A stretch of 64,000 nt of DNA from Plectrocnemia conspersa (lineage: Eukaryota; Arthropoda; Insecta; Trichoptera; Polycentropodidae). The first letter of the stretch is position 1. Every line of letters begins with the position of its first letter. The stretch is from NCBI GenBank assembly GCA_009617715.1, contig VTFK01000188.1, positions 558,001 to 622,000 on the forward strand. Direction: 5' to 3'. A program made the position numbers and the translations under genes. Below, one piece after another: positions 52,042 to 63,974 of this stretch. The notes beneath the pieces are model-generated. The model worked only from the letters and a program-made list of their open reading frames with translations. It searched no databases and had not been told where the DNA came from.

Positions 52042-53645
52042 CCCTTTCCGCTCGTAAGGTGCGTGAGACGCACCATCGCTTGGCTCTATATTACTCGTAG
52101 GGTGCGTCAGGCGCACCATTTCAATTAATGATATATAACGTCGATTTTTGGGTATTTCCCGAGCATGTTTTGAATGGTGTTTTTGCAGTGTTGTAGAAAA
52201 GAGTTTCAAGAAGCATAACTTATCAAAAAAATATCATTTTTACTTGAATCAAGCCGGGGAGAGCTCATTTATCGCGATAAGTCGGGGTTTTTTTGATCAC
52301 TAAATTCAAATGCAGATGTTCCGTAGATTTCTCCGAAGGCAATGGTTGGCAATCGTCCTTCGGTAGACACGCGTCGGTGACGTTTTTATTGCCTATTGGG
52401 TTTTCGACAGAGTCTCGGGTGTCCATAATTTGTGTCTAAGTAAGACTATAGTGATTAATAATTTTGTTTTAATTACTTATTTTTTCATTTTTTAAGATTT
52501 TATTGTGAAATTATTTTTTTAAATTTTATTGTAAAAAAATAGTGATATCGTTGAATATAGTGATTGTAATGATAATATGTTTTGTAATGATAGTGATGGG
52601 GAGGATTTCATGTTTGATTTTTCATCTTTCACTGATGATAGTAAGGAAAGTAACGTCGAAATTAGGCATGTTGCCTTGAATCGAAGATGGAATACAGGCA
52701 ATTAAAATAATAGCGAAAAAAACGATACCTCAAACAAATCGCACCACATCAGAAAATTGTAGAATAATAACTAGTAATGACAATGTACCTTAAAAATAGC
52801 AATATTCCCACCAAGTGATAAATGTCCTGGGCCCCAAGTTCCCGCAAACTGTATACAACCTATTGATTATTTTCAATTGTTTTACACAGATGAGTTGGTA
52901 TACTAATAGAACTTGGGGATTTACGAAAAATTAAAAAATAATATTTTTCTATATTTGTTTCCTTAATTTATAATAAATCGACATCCCACATATTATTAAA
53001 CGTAGTGCCCTTTTTTGTGCATCACTTCTTTATTTTTATATAAAAATATGTTATTTAAGCATTATTAGCTCGAATATATAAAATCACAAACAAGTATGTA
53101 CCATAAAGCTACTGAAAAGCTAAAGTTTTGTCTATTTTTAATTAAGAAATATATAAAATAATATGACATTAATTGCAACGTTTCATTTGACCAGCGATGG
53201 GACGTATTTTACTTTTTAAAAATATACCTAACATCAGTTTATATAAATATAGATATACCTCGTGCAAGCGATGTAAGCTTTCTTCGTTCGCAGGTAGATA
53301 CGTTAATCTAAAACTGAGCGGCATGTCTTTGTTATTTGTGTATATTTACTTATTTATGGTTAAAACTGTTTTTGGTCCCATAAATATTTTAAAATGGGTG
53401 GTCGCCCTATTGTGTTAATTTATTGTTATGGATTGTCAACCAATGGTACTTAAGAGAACCAAAAAAAATTAAAATGTAATTTAGAGAAATGTAAGTATTT
53501 GTTCTGATTTCTTCGTTTTTGGTATTAGTTTATTTATATTTATGCTCTACATATATAATTTTAATTTTAAAAAAGAATTTAACATTGTTCATTTTTCCTG
53601 AGCTGACGACATACCTAGTACGAAAACGATTACGAGTGCAAAGGG
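52042..53645 (+). mobile_element. Degenerate piggyBac-like transposon
   Basis: Flanked by TTAA (52038-52041 and 53646-53649). The ends are inverted: CCCTTTCCGCTCGTAA and, at the right, TTACGAGTGCAAAGGG. Inside is wrecked transposase: an acidic N-terminal piece at about 52585-52700 (DSDGEDFMFDFSSFTDDSKE), then near 52800-52900 IFPPSDKCPGPQVPANCIQP followed by IDYFQLFYTDEL, the characteristic start of the piggyBac transposase domain. Most of the catalytic region is gone. It starts 27 bp after the NSE4 stop. Confidence 0.85.
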
Positions 53646-53649
53646 TTAA

Positions 53650-55261
53650 ACATATGTATATAAAGGGGCTCTATCCAAAGAATATATTTTTAAGATATGA
53701 ATACATTTTAACGTTAACACTTACATTATACGAAATTATTTTGTAACAAATTTATTATTAAACATTGATTTAAAAAAAAAATATTCTTTTACACATAAAT
53801 ATTTATATTATATTTTACCGAAAAATTATTATAAAAACAAGTTATTCATAAAAATATAGCATTGAATTGAAAAAAAATTGGTTCGGAAATAGAATCGAAT
53901 TTGACTTAAGCAATTTAGTCAAAGACAATTCAAAACCAATCAATTTGTGTAATATTTACAACAATTGTGGATTACAAATTGAAATGAATAATGTAAAGTC
54001 TATATTGAGTCAATTAAAATCTCGCCTTTAAGGCCAGGAACGCCCTGCCCCTACTATTGATAACACAAACCATCACCAGTCATGGGCTTTTCGGCAGCCA
54101 TTTGGCCATGTTAAACCTCAGTGACGACCATGCTGTTCAAGACACAAACCACCTCCTCTGTAGGCGCGCATAGAAAAGAACTTTGTTATCTACCATTGAA
54201 GCAGTAGTCCATTCTTTTATTCCCTTATCTTTTAAATAAACCACACAAGTATGCTACGCTTCAAGTCTAGCAAAAACACCACCGCCATTAAGATCAACAG
54301 ATCTTAAATCTCTTTTAGCCGTTAGAACTAGGCGTCACGATCAATGGCAACAATGCAAAGATTTTCTGTCAAAACAAAACCAGCATTCCGACAGTTACAA
54401 AAAATTAATGAAACGCCAAGGCTTAATGTTTTCAGTGATAAAGATCACATCGAAGATGAATCTCAAAAAGTGTATCAAACCTTGCGTGCTGATTATGATA
54501 AAGTGTATATGGAACAGAAAGGTTGTCCAAATGTTCTCACCCATTCCTTATGGTCAAGCATAGGCCCTTACATAGCATGGTTTAAATTCTAACATGGTCA
54601 GTCAATTGTGTCTGGGTGACCCTTTCTCAGTTGACCACGAACCGAGCTATCGTCATCAGAGTTTTGTGTTAACACGTGCACCAGAATTATTAAATTAGCA
54701 CTCAAACATGAAGTCGACCTAACCTAACCTAACCTCCCCTAAAAAAGTGGATTAAAGAAGATTTTCCAGCTCTCTCGCGGAAGCTGAAGACAACATCAGC
54801 CCTTGTTACTATTCTCGACCAGTGTGAAAAATTAGTCGTCATTCCCTAGTCGATGCCTGTTAAAATCTTCTCTCGTTAGCCGAGATGATAAAATCCCTCT
54901 AAGAAGAGGGACTTGCTGTCAATCTCTCCCTGCCCTATGTCGAAAGCTCCAAAGCCTCATAAGCGTTCATTCAAAGTACGCAAGCTCTAAACAGCAAGGC
55001 TACCAACGTAAAGTTCTCAATCGATTATTCGAATTATTCACCAGATTTTAAACTATATGAATATTCGAATAATTGATCGAATATTCGTTAATACTATCAC
55101 GTATGAAATTTGAAAAAATCTTAGAATGAAACAAGTTGTATATTTGAGCAACACATGTAATGGTTTTCTCTCTCAATATTTATTTATTAAAATTATGTCC
55201 TAATTAACCGTTACGATTACGATTGCCAAATAACAATTGCGTTACGATTGCCAAAAGTATA
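53650..55261. other. Intergenic with broken coding traces
   Basis: Short broken frames around 54300-54600 and the patch 54045-54200 have coding-like composition but no family I can name. 54717-54735 is a short run of CCTAA units, the insect telomere motif, about three and a half copies. Confidence 0.35.
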
Positions 55262-55796
55262 AAATATATTACAATCTTAAAATACATACAAATATAAACA
55301 TATATACGTATGCATACATACAAATTCATATATGCACACACACATGTACACATATAAGTAAAAACACGAAAACAAGATAAAAGAACAGACACAAATCACC
55401 TCAACAGGTGTGCATTGTCCCACGCAAATTGAACCAAAACCCCATATGTGCACAAGAAAATGTCAATATCTCTATGCATAAACGGCCTTTGCCAGAGATG
55501 AGTTGGCAAGTGCTCCAGTTCTAGACTTTACAGGCAAGAACAGTGGATGTGACCGATAACTATAACCACCCTCCGGAGCCCACACTTGGAGCTGCTCGAG
55601 CACTGAAGGATTGTCTATAACGCCTTTGAGCAATTTCCAAAAGTGTTTAATTATATAAACACTTCTGCGAGTTGACAAAGAATAGTCACTGGGAAACAAG
55701 AACGGATAATGCCCGTATTCCTTCAAGTATAAATATCAAAGAAATTTACCCTGTACTTTTTCCAGCTTCAATTCATTACTAATGCTACTTCAAAAT
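55262..55796 (-). mobile_element. LINE 3' fragment, same family as 3081-4172
   Basis: The minus strand at 55726-55472 encodes LPVKSRTGALANSSLAKA and WKLLKGVIDNPSVLEQLQVW, nearly identical to the C-terminus at 3700-3960. One in-frame gap has removed the segment that reads FILGALGYV in the other copy. The 3' untranslated region continues to about 55262. Confidence 0.8.
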
Positions 55797-56105
55797 ACAT
55801 GGTCCTTTATGCGCCTTTATTTTGTTTCAAAATGCGAGACGAGTCGCTTCTTCTCACAAAAATATGGTTTTACGCCTTCGAAAAACATTTGTTAATAAAA
55901 TGTTTATCGGCGTATCTACTCTGACTGAAATTTGCAGAATTCGTTCGTTGAACGAAACAAAATGTTGAAAAGGCGCATTCTTTGTTATTGTTTAAAGGTT
56001 ATCTCAAAAACAGGTGTGCATAGCAAATTTTTGTTAAATTTATGCTACGGTTTTGTATTTGTTTCAAAACGCAAATATTTTATTTCAATCAGTTCAATAA
56101 CTCGA
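55797..56105 (+). repeat. Dispersed repeat family R2, copy C
   Basis: Parallels 13505-13830 throughout (ATTTTGTTTCAAAATGCGAG, CAGAATTCGTTCGTTGAACG, CTCAAAAACAGGTGTGCATA). Directly abuts the LINE fragment on its left. Confidence 0.75.
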
Positions 56106-56235
56106 TCGCGGTTAATTTATTTCTAGTTATTTAATTTACATGCAAATCCACACAAAACAGACGTCGATACGGATATGATCTTTTATGTACATATATCAAA
56201 TTCGTTAGTCTGTTATCAACGCTCAGTAAAATCTT

Positions 56236-57361
56236 TGAGTGTCTCATTTTAAAAAGGATTTAAAAGTAAGTTACCGGCATCGCTCTTTTGGACATCGAGA
56301 AGGCTTTTGACATAGTTTGGGATGATGGATTAATATATAAACTTCTTAAAGCTGAAACACCACTTCCACTCATCCGTATAATCGACGACTATCTACGTGA
56401 TAGAACATTTACGGTCACCATAAAAGGTGAAAATTTAACCCAAGAAAAGTCCCGATGGGAGCTCCGTAAGGCAGTATTCTCGGCCCTCATCTATTTTCCG
56501 TATATATTCATGACGTTCCCGTGCCAAAAAATTGTCAACTCGCGTTATATGCGGATGACCTAGCGATCTATACCTGCTCATCAAGCAGAAAAATAATTGC
56601 TAGAAGACTGGAATTCGGCTTGCAAAAACTGCGAAATTTTTACAGTAACTGGAAAATTAAAATAAATGATGCAAAAACAGAAACCATCATGTTCTCTCGC
56701 AGATCAAAAGCGGCCATGCCATCACGTATTATAATGAATGGTGAGGCGATTCCTTGGGCAAGATCAGTCAAATACCTAGGTCTCCACTTAGATTCCCGTC
56801 TTAACAATTGGATAACATCAGACAAAAAGGTTTTTCAGCAATTTCAGCTCTAGCTCCCATATTTCGAAGAAGAAGTGGTCTCAGTAGTAAAAACAAACTC
56901 TTGCTGTATAAAACTATGATATGACCATTACTTATGGCGCTCCCGAGTGGCACAGTTTATCTGATAGCTCCTACAGAAAAATAGGCGTAATTCAAAATAA
57001 GTGTTTGAGAATAGCACTAAATGCTCACCCCAGGATTAGCCTCAACCAACTTCACTTCAGAAGTGAACGTATAGAGACTATAAAGGACTTTTGCCATAGA
57101 CAGACCTTTAACTTCTATAGGAGTTTAAAAAACAATAAGAGCACAAACACCTGTCTCACTGATATTGGCAAATACAACCTTTATGACCTACCGTTTAGGT
57201 ATAAACATAAACTACCTAAACATATCTTAAGAGATGAACCGTCCGAGAAGTTCAACCATCTGCGTCCAGGTGATTACTGCTGTGATACCTGTAAGTCCCC
57301 GGAGAGAGTGGGGGCGCCAACTGTCCGGCTTCGAATTCGTGCCGGAGGCACTCGTCGTTAA
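56236..57361 (+). mobile_element. Jockey-type LINE fragment, frameshifted
   Basis: Three frames in sequence: 56288-56563 (LDIEKAFDIVWDDGLIYKLL and the 'fingers' that follow), 56521-56853 (LALYADDLAIYTCSS with catalytic YADD, then VKYLGLHLDSRLNNW), and 56921-57361 (TITYGAPEWHSLSDSSYRKI, the post-RT domain). The endonuclease and first RT boxes are absent. It is a different lineage from the 44-kb element, being less GC-rich and more decayed. Confidence 0.82.
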
Positions 57362-58449
57362 CTTCGGCACTCACGATTAAACCTTTATTATATGTAAACC
57401 TCTTAAAGCGAGTACATCAATCTTCCAATATTGAATATATTTTTGTTATTGTGAATTAGTTGTAAGCTGTTAATATGTTAGATTGCTCGACTGAGATAGG
57501 TGAGGAAGTTAATTTTTTTAATTTTTAAAATATAATATAAAAATAAAATTCGCAAAGAGGTTTTTGTCAACTTTTCCTCTATAAATAAATGTAATAACAT
57601 TGTAAATTTAAACATAGATTATCTTGATTTTGTAGACTTGATTTCGTAATTAAGGAAATAACTAAGGTTAGGTATTTGATATTGTGTAATTGGATATTTA
57701 TGTTTTTGAAAACATGTATACAAATTATGAAAATAAAGACTTTGTAAAATTATTATTTTTTTGTATCAAATTCATTCCAAACATTATTAGCTATTGTATA
57801 TACAATAAATTCGATAAAATTATGTATGTATAATATTATATCAATTTTGCTGAACTAATTCAATCGCAGCTGATCTTAATTCTGGTGATTTGAAAAAGCT
57901 GAAATGACATCCCAGATCAAAAAGTACTATGTAATAATAAATTAAGCACTTTCCTTTTGACGCCCTCACTAATTCGTTATGTATATTTTATAAAAATTTT
58001 CATTATGTTATTTATATTTTATAAAATTCAAAAAGCTTAACGATTACGCAAGTAATTAATGATTAATTCAGATAATTATTATTAATCAATAATTACTTTT
58101 TAATTAAATAATATTTTACAGGAAATTAATTGACTTTTTGCAGTAATTGGTTAAATAAATTAATATCGGTAAAAACCGAGAAAAAAATTACGAATATGTG
58201 AAAACTATGAATAATTGAGAATCCTACTACCAAGCGCTTCAATTACCGCTTTCAACTTCAGCAGCCGACCACTGCTAGCCTACTAAGAGCTGATGGGTTT
58301 TCCTCAGGTGTCTCATTCACTCATCTGTGGTCAGGCCTGGTCCTGGGTACTTGGCCGCCCATGGGCAAACCATCTTTTCGCCGCCCACTTACATATATGT
58401 TTACAGAATGAATATTTGATGACTTTTGGGCAATGTCTTGAGCAAGAAA
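57362..58449. other. Intergenic, R1-like end
   Basis: About 57890-57920 reads AAAAGCTGAAATGACATCCC, the R1 terminus again. Otherwise AT-rich DNA and a GC-richer patch at 58250-58390 with no recognised content. Confidence 0.4.
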
Positions 58450-58857
58450 AAAGTTTATGTGCTGACTTTAATTGATGTGCAAAAAACGCAACAAAAAACT
58501 ATAGGATTAGAAAGTAGACGCAATGAAAGCAAACTCTATTATCTGAAAACTTCTGACAAGAAAGTGAGAGTAGGCCAAAGTACCTATGTTTTTGGGAACT
58601 CTTAGTATTAAAGAATGGACAGTCAAGTATTGGTTGGGTGATAGAAGACAGACGGAAACCCATAAAAGTTCTATAGAATCAACAATAAATAATAGCTCTG
58701 AATTAATTACGAAAAGTAGCTTGGTATTGAATTCTCTCCATCCATTGTCAAAACTACTTTCACACTATTGTAGAAAATCTAATCAAAAACTGTACTTGGA
58801 ACCTGTTATTCAATCTAAAGCTGTTATACCGATTGTATGTAGAGCAAGCGAATTCTG
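58450..58857 (+). pseudogene. Broken fragment of an insect repeat-associated ORF
   Basis: Translated pieces in two frames (ANSIYYLKTSDKKVRVGQST, then MFLGTLSIKEWTVKYWLGDR) resemble a region found in many multi-copy insect hypothetical proteins, where a line like V.VC...FL.TL.I....V..W precedes a transposase-like part. That resemblance is from memory. A frameshift and several stops are present, so it cannot make a full protein. Confidence 0.35.
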
Positions 58858-60186
58858 AAGTAATAATTATTTGAGTTTTATTTTGGTACTTTCCTGTTAT
58901 TAAGGGCAAAATTTATTCTAAAAAATATTTATTAATTTCGTCATACCTTTTATTTATTTAGATAGAATTATAAATGACATGTCGGAGGCAAGTAATAATT
59001 TATATAATTCGAAAGTTGAACCATGACCGTCAATAAATAATATATTAAATTCCCGATAACAGGAAAATACCTTTATTTTTACATCATTTTATTACACTGA
59101 GGCCCACGTAACATAGCAAACATTTGTATTTTGAGTATGACTGGGCTATAACATCAAATCGAATTGCACAGTAAGAGGTGAAACATTAAAATCCAGTAAA
59201 ATGTTTAACGTATGGCTGTGTCTTGATTCTGATTTTCAAAATATACCACTGGGAGGAATTATTATCATTTCAATAATCATCCTCGCCTTAAATTAAAATG
59301 TTCTTGTCTTAGAGTTTTTATTATGTATTTTTAGGGTAAATAAATATAAGTTGTATCAAAAATATTCCCACAATGTGTTTAGATGTGAATTTGTATATAA
59401 TATTAAATAGTCTGGATGTTTTTTGTTTATTTCCTAAAAACTTATGCAATGGAGAGAGGCATTTTTGCATCTAGATATCATATAATAAGCCCTATAATAT
59501 ACGATACATGTCCTTGTATCTTAAATAAAATTGAGATAAGTGTTAATATTAATTTTTAGGAAATTATTGATCATTCCTTATCTACAATAGGAATAACCAA
59601 CTGCTACCTTAATTATTACTTTTTATATTTATAAGATAATTTTTGTAATTCTGATACTAATTTTTAAATATATATTTACATAATGTTATTTTTCCTTTTC
59701 ATACTTATTTACACAAGTGTTTTAAAGTTCCATAGATGATTAGTTCAAATATGTATTTAGCACATATCTGGTTTCAAGGTTGATAGTCGTTATAAAATCT
59801 ACACGTGTAAAACACACATTAATTATTGGATTAAAATAAAATATATTTTAAAAATAAATCTGTTTATTACTAAAAAATAGACATTTCGACGATAATAAAT
59901 ATTCAACTTATAATATAAGTTACTTATCAAAAACGATCAAATATTAAGACATTGACAATAAATAACAATTAAATGCGAACTTATATATTCTTCAAGAACA
60001 TAAAATAACAACAGTTCGTGTATAATGGCCGGAATAGCGCAATCGGAAAAATACCAGGCTCATAACCCGATGAACTCGATTCGAATTTTACCATTAAAAA
60101 TACCAGTCGTCTCATTTTTTGAGTATTATTACCACACTGAAACACCTGTTATATTCCAGCAACGATCACTCGATGGAGCGTCACGT
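58858..60186. other. Intergenic, nothing supported
   Basis: AT-rich DNA; no frame, repeat or signal stood out apart from the downstream flank of DNAJC25. Confidence 0.4.
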
Positions 60187-61218
60187 TTAAGAATCATCGA
60201 ACGTCATTCTGCCAGCCCCGTGATTCTTAATGTATCTTCTGTACTGCTTGTATCTGGTATTTTCAGCTAACATCCTCTTCTGTTCTTCGTCTTGTGCCTC
60301 TTTCCATTTGACGAAGTTGTCTTCTATCCACAGCTCGTCGTCGAGATACTCTTGTTTCGTTTCTTCTTCCAGAGCTTTAAATTGATGAACGCCCATACCG
60401 ATACGCTTTCTGATGATATATAACTTCTCTTCTTCCCCTAAAGCTTTTTTTTTCAATATAGTAAAATTCCAAACCCACTTTAAGTACCAAAAAATGTAGC
60501 AGTAAATTGTGTAAGGTAAAATAAGTAACTGAATCCAAAGGATATCGACGATTTCGGGCTTAGCGTAAGAACCCTTGATATCCATCCGCTCTTCGATAAC
60601 TTTGCGAATCAACTTTTCTACCTCCTCTCTTTGTTCCGCCTTTGAAACTTTTTTAGCTCCGTCTTTTTTCTTGTTTTGTATCTCCGTCACTTCGGACTTC
60701 GCCATGTCCATGGCCCGATTTCTGTACTTGGGCACTGTGACAAAGTACTTGATAGCGGTCTCGTATCGCTGCCAAGCGCTGTAATACTGAACCATGGATA
60801 TCACCGTGACGACGATGGCGATGACAACCCTGACGTCCACTTTCGGAGCGACTCTCCGCCTATAATATCTGTAGTAGTGGGCGTAGTACTCTTGCGGATT
60901 GTCCAGCATGTAGTTGTAGTCGTTCCTCTCCTCGTCGTCTTTGAGTATTTCGTAAGCCGTGGCGATGGTTTTGAACTGCTCCTCGGCTTCATCCTTGGCC
61001 TCTTCCCCGCGATGAAGGTCGGGATGGAACTGCTTCGCCAGACGGCGGTAGCTGCGGGCGATCTCGAGCTTGGTGGCATCTCTGGTGACGTTGAGCACCT
61101 TGTAGCAGTTCTGCGTACCGCAATAGATGCCCTCGAGCAAGTGATCGTCGGCGTTAACGGTAAAGGCGAGAGCAAAAAACGCGGCCAGCGCTAGCGGCCA
61201 CGCGACACCCATCACCAT
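60187..61218 (-). CDS. DNAJC25: DnaJ homolog subfamily C member 25 (ER J-protein)
   Basis: Membrane J-protein predicted to recruit Hsp70-type chaperones. Single exon, 343 residues, close to the human length of about 360. Start taken at the ATG at 61218; a second in-frame ATG is two codons on. A hydrophobic signal segment (about 5-22, AWPLALAAFFALAFTV) precedes CGTQNCYKVLNVTRDAT and the J domain (about 38-103) with the essential HPD at 65-67 (AKQFHPDLH). Two further hydrophobic segments follow (VRVVIAIVVTVISMVQYY and IQLLILPYTIYCYIFWYLKW), separated by a charged Lys/Glu coiled stretch; the C-tail is charged. The Tyr/Arg-rich YYRYYRRR patch after the J domain is typical of the family. A tiny uORF overlaps the start (see findings). 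Neighbours are unrelated. Confidence 0.95.
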   Translation of the reverse strand: MVMGVAWPLALAAFFALAFTVNADDHLLEGIYCGTQNCYKVLNVTRDATKLEIARSYRRLAKQFHPDLHRGEEAKDEAEEQFKTIATAYEILKDDEERNDYNYMLDNPQEYYAHYYRYYRRRVAPKVDVRVVIAIVVTVISMVQYYSAWQRYETAIKYFVTVPKYRNRAMDMAKSEVTEIQNKKKDGAKKVSKAEQREEVEKLIRKVIEERMDIKGSYAKPEIVDILWIQLLILPYTIYCYIFWYLKWVWNFTILKKKALGEEEKLYIIRKRIGMGVHQFKALEEETKQEYLDDELWIEDNFVKWKEAQDEEQKRMLAENTRYKQYRRYIKNHGAGRMTFDDS

Positions 61219-61221
61219 CAC

Positions 61222-62191
61222 CGTCTCATGCCAAACGTCACTTTGACACGCCGGCGATTTCTAATATTGCCAGTGTGAAAAATCTCTCTAACGGCATACA
61301 TACTACAAAAATAAAATATAAACTTGTACAAAACATTTAAATTTAAAAAAAAATTAATACAAAATTCACAATTATTGTTTTCTATATTAAATCAATATTG
61401 TATGGCTCATCACTGCTTAAATTTTGTAATATCATAATAATATAACAAATTTCCATAAATCTTTAATAAATTTTAGAGTCAATCCTCTTTTTGCTGATTT
61501 AATCAGTTTTAGAGTAATATATGCTTTGAAAAAATAAATTAATCCAGAGTGTGTTTCCTAGCCTTGATGCGTAGGTACCGCGTAGCACAAAGTTTTTAAT
61601 ATCTTACCCATTAATTGCTATTTTATATAAAGTAAAGTTTAACCAATAACCTCATTCTACCATTTTGTCAGACAATCTTTGCGTTGGCAAAATTGATAAA
61701 AATTCAAGATGATTAAATGTAATCAAAATATCGGTTTTGAGGTTTTTAATTAAATCTTATATTTCTTGGTGACCTTTTATTGTAATTCCATTGATTAAAA
61801 GGATTTTAATCAGCTATTTATTAAGATGTATATTACTCAATTTTGTTTACAAATTAAAACAAATCAAATTTTTTATAAAAAATAAATTTTAACGTTGTAT
61901 AAATAAAAAATAGAAAACTGTTTCTTATTTTTTTAGCCATTAAAAAATTTATCACAAATTATTTTACAATGATTATTATAGGTCTTTTTAGAAAATTCTT
62001 CTCGGAAACGACTTGACTGATTTTTTCAGGAACGAATGTCTTATGTTTACGTAATGATCAAATAATTGTCAGACCACAGCTTTTCAGATTCAGAGCCAAT
62101 ATCTTCGAAGTGAAAAAATGCCACATGTTATATTTCTATTCGTGCCATTATATAGAGTGCATAGTTTTTCGACAATTTGTTCGTCTAGGTC
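61222..62191. other. Intergenic, DNAJC25 promoter side
   Basis: The DNAJC25 leader lies just above 61218, with TTTGACACGCCGG-type CpG sequence. Nothing else is supported. Confidence 0.35.
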
Positions 62192-62769
62192 AGTGATTCC
62201 CAAAGTGGTCTATATCGACCCCCAGGGGTCTATGATTACCTACGTCAGCGAAAAAAAATTTGGGGGTCCACTGAAGTGGATCTCAACAACCACTGATAGT
62301 ACCTATCTACTTACATTATAATCTTATAAAATAAAGACATATACATTATTTATAAAAGTACCTATGAAGTGTAAGTTGTAGGATGTAGGCATTCGCTTTG
62401 TGGTCGCAATACATTTTGAACTTGTAAAAACCTGCACATAATGATATACCACCGTGATTCTCAAAGTGGTCTATAACGACCCCTAGGGGTCGACGACGAC
62501 CTGCAAGGGGTCCATGTCAGTGAAAAATAAAATTGGGGATCCATGAGATGTAAATGTGGGTGACTTTATTTTTGGCTTTCAATGAATGGAATAATCCACA
62601 TACACAGATAGTAGAAATCTTTCAAAGTGAGTAGCACGATACCAGCTGTCAAAAACACATTTGAAGTTGATGAATTTGCAAAAAATCAATATCAAGCAAG
62701 CAGGGGGTCTACCCAAAACCTAAAAACATGGCAAGTGGTCTACGAGACAAAAAAGTTTAAGGACCTCTG
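62192..62769. mobile_element. Non-autonomous hAT element with perfect 8-bp target duplication
   Basis: GTCTAGGT occurs at 62184-62191 and again at 62770-62777, flanking a 578-bp unit. It starts CAGTGATTCCCAAAGTGG and ends AAAAAGTTTAAGGACCTCTG; the outer bases are inverted (CAGTGATTCC against CAGAGGTCC). The left end is partly repeated inside at about 62455 (GTGATTCTCAAAGTGGTCTA). There is no transposase. Perfect target duplications mean a fairly recent insertion. Confidence 0.9.
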
Positions 62770-62777
62770 GTCTAGGT

Positions 62778-63306
62778 TGATTTCCTTCTTTCCCCAAATA
62801 TGAAATATCTCTTAATGGATATCCGGTTTGCGAATCGTGATCCAAAATAGTTTAATTCCATATATTTCTGGTTTTGATGCCATATATTGCTTGAATGGAC
62901 ACTTTCCATCAAAACCACACAATTGCTCATTAATTGCTTATTTAATTGCTCATGACTTTCTCACAAAAGTGCAAAAGTGGACACGGCCGCCCTGGTGGAA
63001 AACATTCATATTGTACTAAATTGTAAATGTATCATAGCGAAGTGTTTTGCTACGCAATGCAATTTTTTTAAGGTTTTTTCTGCCATTCTCTTAAAAAATT
63101 TTGAAATAAATAATATATCGCACAGGTAGTGAGCATTAAATTGAAAGTATGGTTTATATAGTTATTTATTCATTAAAATACTTAAACCCAGTTGAACAGA
63201 AAGGTTTTTTCATTATAACTAATCTTAGGATTCTTGAACATCATAAATATTTTAAGTGGTAACATTTATTTAATATGACAGTGTGCCTGTGCCGTAGGTT
63301 ATAAAC
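62778..63306. other. Intergenic upstream of the DALRD3-like gene
   Basis: No element or frame is supported. The promoter of the next gene should lie near 63200-63300; no clear TATA. Confidence 0.35.
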
Positions 63307-63974
63307 ATGTCTGTCATAGGGAAGTTCGTAAATAAGCTGTTTTCTCGGTTAATTAATAGCGAACGTATATGTAACAGTGGTATAATTAAAAAGCACAGTG
63401 ATAATTTGGAAGAGTTCGGTGAATTCAGTTTCCCTCTGCTGATAGAACCGTGGAAAAGATATTTGAAGGAATCTACGAAGATCGGTGATGTAATATCCAT
63501 ATTTAACGTGGCTTATCCTGACGTTTTGTCAGTAAACGACGCTTGTGTGTTATTAAAAGAAGACAGCGACGTATGGCCATTAACTATAAAGAAATGCAAA
63601 GTTTCCAGTGACAGAGTGTATTTGTTTCTCGATCGAAAAACTAGTATTGAAAAATGCTTTTTATATTTGAGCAACAGTTTCGAAACTGCCGAGCCGTCGG
63701 TCAGCGGCGGAGTTTTCGTTTCTATAGACGAAGGTTCCGAATCTGACGTGACACATTACAGACTTAACTTACTATCCAAAGTTACTAAAAAACTATCCGT
63801 TTTGAATGGATTTAGATTAGTTCACGAAGAAGATCCGAAGGACTATCACATTCACCTTACTACCAAATCTTCGAAAGTCAATCAGAGTGGCAAATTTTCG
63901 ATTTTATGTGCACCTGCCATAAATGGAAAATCTGGATCGAAAGAAACTGAATTAACCACTGAAAAATATCTCAA
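63307..63974 (+). CDS. DALRD3: Probable DALRD3 (tRNA methylation cofactor), first exon only
   Basis: An open frame from ATG 63307 encodes 222 residues and ends at a consensus donor, CTCAA|GTGAGT (63974/63975); the gene continues beyond the window. The N-terminal part shows no catalytic synthetase motifs. FSILCAPAINGKSGSKETEL and EKYLK near the exon end resemble the region before the DALR anticodon-binding domain in DALRD3, a partner of METTL2 in 3-methylcytidine formation on arginine tRNAs. The DALR domain itself would be downstream, so the name rests on weak resemblance. A different arginyl-tRNA-synthetase-like protein is possible. Confidence 0.5.

Noticed and set aside
60676..61194. 172-codon plus frame
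   Set aside because: Antisense shadow of DNAJC25; valine-rich without domain.
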